The notes under the pieces were generated by a model that did not search any database, was not told the DNA's origin, and was given only the letters and a program-made list of their open reading frames with translations. This document shows positions 33,556 through 40,925 of a stretch of 43,984 nucleotides of DNA, one piece after another (within the stretch, counting starts at the first letter, position 1; every line of letters begins with the position of its first letter). Position numbers and translations under genes: made by a program. The DNA lies in assembly GCA_012522335.1 (NCBI GenBank), contig JAAYKP010000155.1, forward strand, positions 1-43,984, in the 5' to 3' direction. Origin of the DNA: Bacillota bacterium (lineage in GTDB: Bacteria; Bacillota; Dethiobacteria; Dethiobacterales; Dethiobacteraceae).

Positions 33556-34491
33556 TTACTGATCTCGCAAGCTTTTCCCTGTTAATTTTAAAAAAAGGCT
33601 TTCCAAATTAGGCTTATGAATCTCAATGGCAGAAACCTGTAGACCTTGACTCAGCAGATATTCATATGCCAGCGGCAGCACTTGTTCTGCCTTAAGTGTC
33701 AGGAGTTTAAAGGCCTGCCCGACCATTACTGCCTCCCTCACACCGGGAATTGCTGTCAGCCGGGACAGTACAGCCTGGTGAGGGCGGTTAACCTTAATCA
33801 CCAGTTCCTGAGCGTGACCGGCAGCACGTAATAACTCTGCCACTGTACCGGCGGCAACAACTTTTCCTGCATCCATGATCAGCACGCGCCCGCACAGCTC
33901 TTCTACTTCCTCCACATAATGACTGGTATAAATAATGGCTGTGCCTGCACACTGCAAACGTTTAACTGTTTCATGAATATGGTTACGGGACTGGGGATCA
34001 ACGCCCACTGTCGGTTCATCCATAATCAGTAATTTGGGCCGGTGCAGGATGCCGGCAGCAATATTGAGCCGCCGTTTCATGCCCCCGGAATAGTTTACCA
34101 CCCGTTCCCTGGCTCGCTCTGTTAAGCCAACTACTGCCAACGCTTCTGCTACGGCTTTGTTGAGTTCACTACGCTGCAGTCCCTGCATTGTGCCCCAAAA
34201 GCGTAAATTGGCTGCAGCTGAAAGCTGCGGATATAAAGCCGGTTCTTGCGGTACTATCCCAAGCAGTGCTTTGGCCTGGAGAGGATGCCGCTGTAGATCC
34301 CAGCCACCAATGGTAATGCTGCCGGCTTCTGGTTGGAGCAGACCGCCAATCATGGCTAAAGTGGTTGTTTTTCCTGCGCCATTGGGACCCAGTAAACCTA
34401 AAACCTCGCCCTCGTTGAGCAGCAGATTTATTCCCGCTACTGCCCGTCGCGCACCAAACGATTTTTCCAGCTGTTTAACTTCTAATATCAT
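33556..34491 (-). CDS. ABC exporter ATP-binding protein
   Basis: 311 residues from ATG 34491, with GGAGGTG about 7 bases ahead (the frame extends to TTG 34506 but without a spaced site). Walker [10 protein letters not shown] (35-43), Q loop [11 protein letters not shown], signature [15 protein letters not shown], Walker [18 protein letters not shown]-loop [11 protein letters not shown]. The extra C-terminal domain ([13 protein letters not shown]... [15 protein letters not shown]) is typical of DrrA/CcmA-like exporters with an ABC-2 permease. A terminator separates it from the two-component genes upstream, so it has its own transcript. Confidence 0.92.
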   Translation of the reverse strand: MILEVKQLEKSFGARRAVAGINLLLNEGEVLGLLGPNGAGKTTTLAMIGGLLQPEAGSITIGGWDLQRHPLQAKALLGIVPQEPALYPQLSAAANLRFWGTMQGLQRSELNKAVAEALAVVGLTERARERVVNYSGGMKRRLNIAAGILHRPKLLIMDEPTVGVDPQSRNHIHETVKRLQCAGTAIIYTSHYVEEVEELCGRVLIMDAGKVVAAGTVAELLRAAGHAQELVIKVNRPHQAVLSRLTAIPGVREAVMVGQAFKLLTLKAEQVLPLAYEYLLSQGLQVSAIEIHKPNLESLFLKLTGKSLRDQ

Positions 34492-34550
34492 CTGCGGCAC
34501 CTCCAAGTGAAACTTTGCTTGACTTTAGTGTATCAAGGTGCGGGAAAAGA

Positions 34551-34574
34551 AAAATCGGCCTAAAGGCCGATTTT
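34551..34574 (-). terminator. Terminator after the histidine kinase gene
   Basis: AAAATCGGCC / GGCCGATTTT (10 bp, 4-base loop). On the minus strand the tail reads TTTTCTTTTC, so it ends the response regulator/kinase transcript before the ABC genes. Confidence 0.85.
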
Positions 34575-34603
34575 AGTTCCGCCGAAGGTCCGGCTTTTTA
34601 GCT

Positions 34604-35410
34604 TCAGTCTTTAGGCGGAAGTATAACTTTAATTGTGGTGCCGTGACCGGGCTTACTGAGAACTTCAAAGCTGCCGCCTGCCTCCTCTGCCCGCTGCCGC
34701 ATATTGCGCAAACCATGACCTGGCGCTGCCTGTGGTACAGTAAAACCCCTGCCGTCATCTTTTACAGTCAGCAGCACTTGTCCCGCTGTCTCGGTAATAC
34801 TAATCATCACCTGCTGTGCGTGAGCATGCTTTTCAATATTGGCCAGTGCTTCTTGGACGATCCGGTAGATAGTCATTTCAATTTCCGGTGACAGTGGTGC
34901 CGGGAGAGTAATGTTGACGTCAACAGGGATAGCCTGGCGTTGTGAAAGCAATTCGCACGTCGCTTGAATGGAGGCGGTTAACCCTTCTTCTACAAGCTGA
35001 GAAGGTTTTAATTCTTCAATTAAAGCCCGCAGCTCGTCTAAAGTGGAACGGGCGGTAGCCTCCAGGTGATGCAAAATGTTTGCCACCCGTTCAGGCGGAT
35101 CTTTTAATTCATGACGTAGGGAGTGGAGCGCAAAGATTAAACCTTGTACCCCCTGGGAAATGGAGTCGTGCAGCTCCCGGCCCATGCGGTTGCGTTCCTC
35201 GCTGATCGCTAAATGTCGTGTGGTAGCCTGCAGCTGCTGATTCTTTTCCGCCAATTCTTCTAAAAACTTCATGCGTTCTTGTAAATATTCCAGGCGTAAG
35301 GTGTAAATGCCATAAATCCCGCCCATGGCCAGGCCAAAAAAAATGCTGACTATCACATCGCGGTGAAAGAGGTTATAATTAAAATAATTGAGCACAAAAC
35401 CAACAATCAT
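34604..35410 (-). CDS. NarL-type sensor histidine kinase, C-terminal part of a frameshifted gene
   Basis: 268 residues from ATG 35410: two helices (IVGFVLNYF and VIVSIFFGLAMGGIYGIYTLRL), a short coiled coil (about 38-70), HisKA_3 with phosphoacceptor H81 in NRMGRELHDSISQGV, and HATPase with EALANIEKHAHAQQ and VKDDGRGFTVPQAAPGHGLRNMRQRAEE. No ribosome site precedes ATG 35410, and the frame stays open and hydrophobic back to 35503 (ARLLLSKKTIHIFSFLAAALV). The missing N-terminal helices lie in the overlapping frame at 35460-35660. Removing one base near 35480 would fuse them into a normal 351-residue kinase. Partner of the response regulator just upstream. Confidence 0.85.
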   Translation of the reverse strand: MIVGFVLNYFNYNLFHRDVIVSIFFGLAMGGIYGIYTLRLEYLQERMKFLEELAEKNQQLQATTRHLAISEERNRMGRELHDSISQGVQGLIFALHSLRHELKDPPERVANILHHLEATARSTLDELRALIEELKPSQLVEEGLTASIQATCELLSQRQAIPVDVNITLPAPLSPEIEMTIYRIVQEALANIEKHAHAQQVMISITETAGQVLLTVKDDGRGFTVPQAAPGHGLRNMRQRAEEAGGSFEVLSKPGHGTTIKVILPPKD

Positions 35411-35459
35411 GATATTAACAAGTGCTGCGGCGAGAAAGGAGAAAATATGGATCGTTTTT

Positions 35460-35660
35460 TTAGAAAGCAGCAGTCTGGCATTTAAAGCCGGCCACCAAGT
35501 CTGCTACTATGCCGCCGATGGCTGACAGTAAAGCCGTAGCCAAGGGTATGAACCATAAAAAGCCTTCAAAGAAAGGGAGTTTTAAAGCAAGAGTTAGCAG
35601 TAAAAAGATTATCCCAAAGATAAAACCGGTAAAAGCTGTTCTGCGTATCATTTCTTTCAT
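35460..35660 (-). CDS. N-terminal membrane fragment of the frameshifted sensor kinase
   Basis: 66 residues from ATG 35660 (GGAG at 35667-35670; a GTG at 35681 is also in frame). Two transmembrane helices, TAFTGFIFGIIFLLLTLAL and GFLWFIPLATALLSAIGGIVADLV, then ...AGFKCQTAAF and stop. I read it as the start of the kinase gene whose second half is encoded in the +1 frame immediately downstream. Its ribosome site, placed 9 bases before the ATG and just after the regulator stop, fits this. A stand-alone membrane peptide is possible but less likely. Confidence 0.65.
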   Translation of the reverse strand: MKEMIRRTAFTGFIFGIIFLLLTLALKLPFFEGFLWFIPLATALLSAIGGIVADLVAGFKCQTAAF

Positions 35661-35671
35661 TGTAATCTCCT

Positions 35672-36328
35672 TTAACGCCACTGATCTTTTGCTGCTAATA
35701 AAGCTGCCTGCGTCCTGGTTTTAACATCTAACTTTTGTAAGATATTAGTGATATGTGTTTTGACTGTTTTTTCACTGACAAAAAGCTTGGCGGCAATCTC
35801 CTTATTGCCTAAACCCTGCGCTAAAAGATGCAGTACTTCAGTTTCCCGTTGGGTTAAAGACTCCACTTTAGAGGCATTTTCCTGCAGCAAGTTGTGGCTG
35901 CCTTTGATCTGCCGCATCAGCACAGCAGGATTAATGCCGCGTCCTAAATAGGTGCCGCCGGCGGCAACGGCACGAATGGCCGAGGCCAGTTCTTGCGGTG
36001 GCGCATCCTTTAAACAGTAACCGGCAGCACCGGCCTGCAGGGCCTGGGCAATAGCATCTTCACTACCATAACTGGTGAGAATAAGAATACGTAAGTCCGG
36101 CCAGGCTTCCAGGGCCGCGGTAGTGGTGGCAATGCCATCGATACCGGTCATTTTTAAATCCATCAGCACAACATCAGCGGCAGTTTTTGCTAATAACTGC
36201 AGAGCCTGTTCGCCGTCTGCCGCTTCGCCCACTAGAGAGAATTCCGGCAAGCTGCTGAGATAAAACTTTACTCCCTGGCGAAAGAAGGGATGATCATCAA
36301 CAATGATAATTCTAATGGGCTGTTTCAT
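35672..36328 (-). CDS. NarL/LuxR-family response regulator
   Basis: 218 residues. Receiver IIIVDDHPFFRQGVKFYL with phosphoacceptor D57 in VVLMDLKMTGIDGI, ILTSYG, and GYCLKDAPPQEL; C-terminal HTH with LTQRETEVLHLLAQGLGNKEIAAKLFVSEKTVKTHITNILQKLDVKTRTQAALLA. The ribosome site GGAGGTCAGGC precedes the ATG. First gene of the two-component unit; the presumed kinase follows and is frameshifted. Similar two-component genes beside an ABC exporter control drug or envelope responses (YvfTU- or LiaRS-like), but a terminator divides the units here. Confidence 0.93.
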   Translation of the reverse strand: MKQPIRIIIVDDHPFFRQGVKFYLSSLPEFSLVGEAADGEQALQLLAKTAADVVLMDLKMTGIDGIATTTAALEAWPDLRILILTSYGSEDAIAQALQAGAAGYCLKDAPPQELASAIRAVAAGGTYLGRGINPAVLMRQIKGSHNLLQENASKVESLTQRETEVLHLLAQGLGNKEIAAKLFVSEKTVKTHITNILQKLDVKTRTQAALLAAKDQWR

Positions 36329-36368
36329 GCCTGACCTCCTGCTGCTTGAAATAAGAAACTTTATCCAT

Positions 36369-36377
36369 ATTATATCA
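36369..36377 (-). promoter_or_regulatory. Extended -10 promoter of the response regulator
   Basis: On the minus strand TG-A-TATAAT (36377 to 36369), about 40 bases before the regulator start. The -35 is poor, but the TGN extension compensates. Confidence 0.6.
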
Positions 36378-36554
36378 TAAGTATTTCGGGTCAGAGTATC
36401 TCCGGCTGTTTACGACAGCTTGTCAGGCTAACTAATTGCCGTGGTAAACAAGCGGCTAACGTAGTGCGCTGATAAATTATCAAGCCTGGGGGTATTTCTG
36501 ATGGAAAAAGTCCCTTTTCCCTTGACAGTAACGGCAGCTGAAAGCAGGCAGCAC

Positions 36555-36583
36555 TGGACAGCTGTCTTGGAAAACGGTATAAT
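36555..36583 (+). promoter_or_regulatory. SigA-type promoter of the FAD oxidoreductase gene
   Basis: TGGACA (36555-36560), 17 bases, TATAAT (36578-36583), 48 bases before the ATG. Confidence 0.78.
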
Positions 36584-36631
36584 ACATGGGGTTTATTCAG
36601 ACCCGGCAAAGAAATTAGCGGAGGGTTCTAC

Positions 36632-38029
36632 ATGCGCAAAACATATGATGTGGCCATGATTGGCGGCGGTCCGGCAGCGATTTATGCCGCCTATGAGCTG
36701 GTGACTAAACATCCGGAAATTAGTGTGGCCATTTTTGAAGCAGGTAATGATATTTATGCCCGCAAATGCCCAATAGCAGACAAAAGGGTTGAGAACTGCA
36801 TCAAGTGTCAGACCTGTGACGTCATGCGCGGCTTCGGTGGTGCCGGCGCCTTTTCCGACGGCAAATATAACTTAACGACCGAGTTTGGCGGTTGGCTAAC
36901 CGACTATCTGCCGGAAACTGAAGTCATGGCGCTCATTGACTATGTCGACCAAATCAATCTTTCCTACGGAGCGCCGGAGGATATTTACGGTACAGGCGGC
37001 AGTGAACTGAGCAAAAAAGCCATTGCCCATGATCTGCATCTGCTGAAGGCCCGGGTACGCCATCTTGGCACAGAAAACAATATCATGATGCTAAAAAGAT
37101 TGTACGACTTTTTAAAGGCACGCTGTGATATTTTCTGCAATACGCCTGTGGCAGAGATTGAGCAGCATGAGCAGGGTTTTACGCTGCACCTGGCAGGACA
37201 GGAAACGGCTGACTGCACCTATCTGATTGCTGCCCCGGGGCGGGCCGGTTCAGAATGGTTTGCCCACCAGTGTCAAAAATTAGGTCTTTCCCTGTTTAAT
37301 AACCGGGTTGATGTGGGTGTGCGGGTGGAACTTCCCGCCATTATCTTTCAGCATATTACCGATGAAGTTTATGAAGCAAAACTGCTGTACCGGACGAAAC
37401 AGTATGGCGACCTGGTGCGCACTTTCTGCATGAATCCGAAGGGCTACGTCGTGGCGGAAAATACTGATGGCATTGTGACCGTTAACGGCCACAGCTATCG
37501 TGACGAGAAGCTGCACAGTAAAAATACCAACTTTGCCCTGCTGGTCAGCAACCGTTTTACTGAACCGTTTAACGAGCCGCATCAGTATGGTAAACGCATC
37601 GCCTCCTTCTCCAACATGTTAGGCGGCGGCGTGCTGGTGCAGCGCTTTGGTGATTTAATTAAAGGACGCAGAACCAATGCCCATCGTCTCGCGCAAAGCT
37701 TTACCCGGCCCACGCTGCAGGCGACAGCGGGAGATTTAAGTCTGGTCCTGCCCAAGCGTCACCTGGATAATATTATTGAAATGATTTATGCCCTTGACAA
37801 GCTGGCGCCCGGCACGGCTAACAACGATACCCTGCTGTATGGGGTAGAAGTTAAGTTTTACAGCTCCCGTCTCAAACTGACGGCACAGTTAGAAACGGAA
37901 ATCCCCAACCTCTTTGCCGTTGGCGATGGGGCCGGTATTACACGCGGCCTGTCCCAGGCCAGTGCCAGCGGTGTCCATGTGGCACGGATAATTAGTGCCC
38001 GTCTGCAAAAACAATCAGGTAAAGAATAA
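36632..38029 (+). CDS. FAD-dependent oxidoreductase (COG2509-like) with Cys cluster
   Basis: 465 residues. N-terminal Rossmann motif YDVAMIGGGPAAIYAAYEL (GxGxxA at 11-17), then CPIADKRVENCIKCQTCDVMRGFGGAGAFSDGKYNL with four cysteines (C46, C56, C59, C62) in the family-specific block, and C-terminal FAVGDGAGITRGLSQASASGVHVARII, the FAD-binding end. This is the pattern of the uncharacterised FAD-dependent dehydrogenases (COG2509), distinct from thioredoxin reductases. The cysteines could bind a metal or Fe-S centre, or be redox active. Substrate unknown. Own promoter and terminator. Confidence 0.85.
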   Translation: MRKTYDVAMIGGGPAAIYAAYELVTKHPEISVAIFEAGNDIYARKCPIADKRVENCIKCQTCDVMRGFGGAGAFSDGKYNLTTEFGGWLTDYLPETEVMALIDYVDQINLSYGAPEDIYGTGGSELSKKAIAHDLHLLKARVRHLGTENNIMMLKRLYDFLKARCDIFCNTPVAEIEQHEQGFTLHLAGQETADCTYLIAAPGRAGSEWFAHQCQKLGLSLFNNRVDVGVRVELPAIIFQHITDEVYEAKLLYRTKQYGDLVRTFCMNPKGYVVAENTDGIVTVNGHSYRDEKLHSKNTNFALLVSNRFTEPFNEPHQYGKRIASFSNMLGGGVLVQRFGDLIKGRRTNAHRLAQSFTRPTLQATAGDLSLVLPKRHLDNIIEMIYALDKLAPGTANNDTLLYGVEVKFYSSRLKLTAQLETEIPNLFAVGDGAGITRGLSQASASGVHVARIISARLQKQSGKE

Positions 38030-38044
38030 CTTTTTTGCCCAAAG

Positions 38045-38078
38045 TGCTCTGTACAGCTGCTGGTACAGGGCATTTTTT
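38045..38078 (+). terminator. Terminator after the FAD oxidoreductase gene
   Basis: TGCTCTGTAC / GTACAGGGCA (10 bp with one T-G pair, 8-base loop), then six T. Confidence 0.88.
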
Positions 38079-38173
38079 GCTGTGTAACTGCCTTTTCAGA
38101 GAGGTTTTTCTAGCCTTTATCTCCACTTTGTGGTATAAGTTTAGCAAGGGATTTTAAAGGAGTGAAGTAAAAG

Positions 38174-39400
38174 ATGAAATATGTAGTCGTTTTAGGCGAC
38201 GGCATGGCAGATTATCCGGTAGAGTCCTTAGGCGGAAAAACACCTTTACAAGCCGCAGACAAACCTCACATTGACGCCCTGGCGGCGCAGGGGCAGGTCG
38301 GCATGGTACAGACGGTGCCGGCAGGCTTCGCCCCGGGCAGTGATACGGCAAATTTAGCAGTGCTTGGTTATGACCCCCGCCTTTACTATACAGGTCGGTC
38401 ACCCTTTGAAGCAGCCAGTATGGGGGTGACGCTGGCCGATGATGATCTTACTTTTCGCTGCAATCTGGTGACCCTTTCGGCAGCACCGCGTTATGAAGAT
38501 AGCATCATGCTGGACCACAGTGCCGATGAAATCACTACGGCGGAAGCAGAAATTCTGTTGGCGGCCGTCAGTGAGCAGTTTGCCTCGGACGAGCTGGCTT
38601 TCTACCCCGGTGTCAGCTACCGCCATTTGCTGGTCTGGCATCATGCGCCGACAGAATGGCGGCTGACACCGCCCCATGATATCCTGGAACAGCGCATTGG
38701 TGACTATCTGCCCGTCGGCCCGGCGGCAGAGCGGTTGCTGGCCATGATGAAAGCCAGTGTGCCGCTCCTGTCGGCCCATCCGGTCAATCAGAAGCGGCAG
38801 CAGCAGGGCTTGGCTCCCGCCAATGCCATCTGGATCTGGGGAGAAGGGACAAAACCGCAGCTGCCGGCTTTCAGTGAAAAATACGGTCTGCGCGGCGCCG
38901 TCATTTCGGCCGTAGATTTAATTAAGGGTCTGGGTGTCTGCGCAGGTCTGGAGGTGCTGGATGTTGAAGGCGCCACCGGCAATATGCATACCAACTTCCG
39001 GGGCAAGGTGCAGGCCGCTTTAGCAGCCCTGCAGGACGGGAAAGATTTTGTCTATCTGCACCTGGAGGCACCGGATGAATGCAGTCATCGTCAGGAAACC
39101 GAGAATAAAGTCAGATCCATTACACTGCTGGACCGGGAAGTTGTACAGCCGCTGGTGGCGGGACTGGCAGCTTTAGGTGAGCCGTACCGGCTGCTGTTCC
39201 TGCCGGACCACGCCACACCGCTGGCACTGCGTACCCATACTGCCGATCCTGTACCTTTCCTGCTGTATGATAGTACGGCCCCGGCTGCCGGGGGGCCAAC
39301 CCGCTACGATGAAGCGGCAGCCCAGGATGCCGGACTGTTTATCAGGGAAGGCTATACACTGATGGATTTATTTTTAAACCCCGGTCAAGGAGGAGCGTAA
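38174..39400 (+). CDS. ApgM-like metalloenzyme; proposed alternative homoserine kinase
   Basis: 408 residues of the archaeal-type cofactor-independent phosphoglycerate mutase family: MKYVVVLGDGMADYPVESLGGKTPLQAADKPHID, FAPGSDTANLAVLGYDP (nucleophile S56), YTGRSPFEAASMGV, LEAPDECSHRQETENKVRSI (metal ligands) and FLPDHATPLALRTHT. In bacteria, members adjacent to thrC and hom have been proposed to phosphorylate homoserine (TIGR02535-type), replacing ThrB. thrC begins 2 bases after its stop here and there is no thrB in the window, so I favour that. Ordinary phosphoglycerate mutase is the alternative. Ribosome site AAAGGAGTG. Confidence 0.83.
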   Translation: MKYVVVLGDGMADYPVESLGGKTPLQAADKPHIDALAAQGQVGMVQTVPAGFAPGSDTANLAVLGYDPRLYYTGRSPFEAASMGVTLADDDLTFRCNLVTLSAAPRYEDSIMLDHSADEITTAEAEILLAAVSEQFASDELAFYPGVSYRHLLVWHHAPTEWRLTPPHDILEQRIGDYLPVGPAAERLLAMMKASVPLLSAHPVNQKRQQQGLAPANAIWIWGEGTKPQLPAFSEKYGLRGAVISAVDLIKGLGVCAGLEVLDVEGATGNMHTNFRGKVQAALAALQDGKDFVYLHLEAPDECSHRQETENKVRSITLLDREVVQPLVAGLAALGEPYRLLFLPDHATPLALRTHTADPVPFLLYDSTAPAAGGPTRYDEAAAQDAGLFIREGYTLMDLFLNPGQGGA

Positions 39401-39401
39401 G

Positions 39402-40895
39402 ATGGCAACAGTAATGTACCGCAGCACCCGTGGTGACAGCCGCCTTGTAAGCGCGGCGGAAGCTATCGTTAGCGGCATTGCCGCCGATGGCGGCTTATAT
39501 GTACCGACTGAGCTGCCGCGGCTGACTGTACCGCCGGCGGAACTGGCTGCCCTGTCCTACCAGGACCTGGCCGGGCAAATTATGAGTCTTTTTCTGCCTG
39601 ATTTCACAGCGGCGGAATTAGCGGCAGCGGTACAGCAGGCTTATGATGACAAATTTGATACACCGCTCATTGCCCCGCTGGTTACGCACGGCGAGGTGCA
39701 CTTTTTGGAACTTTTTCACGGACCTACTTTAGCCTTTAAAGATATGGCCCTGTCCATCCTGCCGTATCTGCTGCGCCTGGCAGCGGAAAAATGCGGCCTG
39801 CAGGAGGAAGTGGTGATTTTGACGGCCACTTCCGGCGATACCGGCAAAGCTGCCCTAGAGGGTTTTGCCGATGTGGCAGGCACAAAAATTATTGTCTTTT
39901 TCCCCGAGCATGGTGTCAGCCCTGTGCAGAAAAGGCAGATGGTAACGCAGACCGGAGCCAACACCCATGTAGTTGGGATTGAGGGCAACTTTGATGACGC
40001 CCAAAGTGGTGTCAAGGCCATGTTTACCGATGCGCAGCTGCGCCGTCAGCTGCAGCAGGCCGGCTATGTCTTTTCTTCGGCCAACTCTATCAATGTTGGC
40101 CGTCTGATACCGCAAATTGTCTATTATTACTCGGCCTATCTGCAGCTGGTAAACCAAGGGAAACTGCAGGCCGGGCAGCCTGTCAATTTTGTCGTGCCTA
40201 CCGGCAACTTCGGCAACATTTTAGCGGCCTACTATGCGCGTCAGCTGGGACTGCCTGTGCACAAACTGATTTGTGCTTCCAATGCCAATAAGGTGCTGTT
40301 TGACTTTTTCACCACCGGCATTTACGATAAAGAACGTCCGTTTTTTGTTACCATGTCTCCTTCCATGGACATTCTTGTTTCCAGCAATCTGGAACGTTTA
40401 CTTTACCATGCCAGCAACGAAGATACGGCCTGGGTTAAAGCACAGATGGAAAATTTAGGGCGGCAGGGCCACTATCGGGTGCCGGAAACAGTGCGGGCTG
40501 CCATGTCCGACTTTGTCGGCGGCTACGCGACGGAGGAAGCTACGGCCAAAGCCATTAACTCGGTTTACCGGCAGTCAGGCTATTTAATTGATCCCCATAC
40601 CGCCGTTGCTTACGCTGTGCTGCAGGATTATTTGTCAGTCAGCGGCGACACTACTCCCACCGTAGTGGTAGCCACGGCCAGTCCTTTTAAATTCGCCAAA
40701 GATGTACTGGAGGCTGTTGCCGGACCGCAGTCAAGTGAGGACGAGTTTGCCCTGCTGTTTGAGTTGGCGGCAGTAACGGGACAGCCGGTACCGGCAGCCA
40801 TTGCCGATCTGCAGACCAAGCCCGTTTTACACCGGACTGTCTGTAAGAAAGACGACATGCGGCGGGTAGCAGCAGAGATCCTGCAGTTAGTTTAG
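39402..40895 (+). CDS. thrC: Threonine synthase
   Basis: 497 residues, the long ThrC type. Makes threonine from O-phosphohomoserine with PLP. Seen: YRSTRGD..VSAAEAIVSGIAADGGLYVP, PLP-binding K113 in ELFHGPTLAFKDMALS, ILTATSGDTGKAALEGF, FFPEHGVSPVQKRQMVTQ, NFVVPTGNFGNILAAYYARQLGLP (phosphate loop) and SPSMDILVSSNLERLL. Typical start and end. Preceded by AAGGAGGAG that lies within the apgM-like coding end, so the two are translationally linked. Followed after 30 bases by an M3 oligopeptidase gene. Confidence 0.95.
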   Translation: MATVMYRSTRGDSRLVSAAEAIVSGIAADGGLYVPTELPRLTVPPAELAALSYQDLAGQIMSLFLPDFTAAELAAAVQQAYDDKFDTPLIAPLVTHGEVHFLELFHGPTLAFKDMALSILPYLLRLAAEKCGLQEEVVILTATSGDTGKAALEGFADVAGTKIIVFFPEHGVSPVQKRQMVTQTGANTHVVGIEGNFDDAQSGVKAMFTDAQLRRQLQQAGYVFSSANSINVGRLIPQIVYYYSAYLQLVNQGKLQAGQPVNFVVPTGNFGNILAAYYARQLGLPVHKLICASNANKVLFDFFTTGIYDKERPFFVTMSPSMDILVSSNLERLLYHASNEDTAWVKAQMENLGRQGHYRVPETVRAAMSDFVGGYATEEATAKAINSVYRQSGYLIDPHTAVAYAVLQDYLSVSGDTTPTVVVATASPFKFAKDVLEAVAGPQSSEDEFALLFELAAVTGQPVPAAIADLQTKPVLHRTVCKKDDMRRVAAEILQLV

Positions 40896-40925
40896 TGAAC
40901 TTTGCACAGCGGAAAGGAGTACAGT

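Larger units (their letters stand above)
36329..36631. other. Divergent intergenic region between response regulator and FAD oxidoreductase
   Basis: 303 bases with no gene. It holds the minus-strand extended -10 near 36369, and a plus-strand promoter at 36555-36583. TTATCCATA at 36362 is one base off a DnaA box but stands alone. Between about 36400 and 36540 I see nothing else. Confidence 0.6.

Noticed and set aside
35455-35461. Seven-base homopolymer as the cause of the kinase frameshift
   Set aside because: The N-terminal frame already meets its stop at the edge of this run, so a length error inside it would not restore the reading frame.
36362-36370. TTATCCATA, near match to a DnaA box
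   Set aside because: One mismatch, isolated, with no cluster or AT-rich unwinding element; no evidence for an origin in this window.
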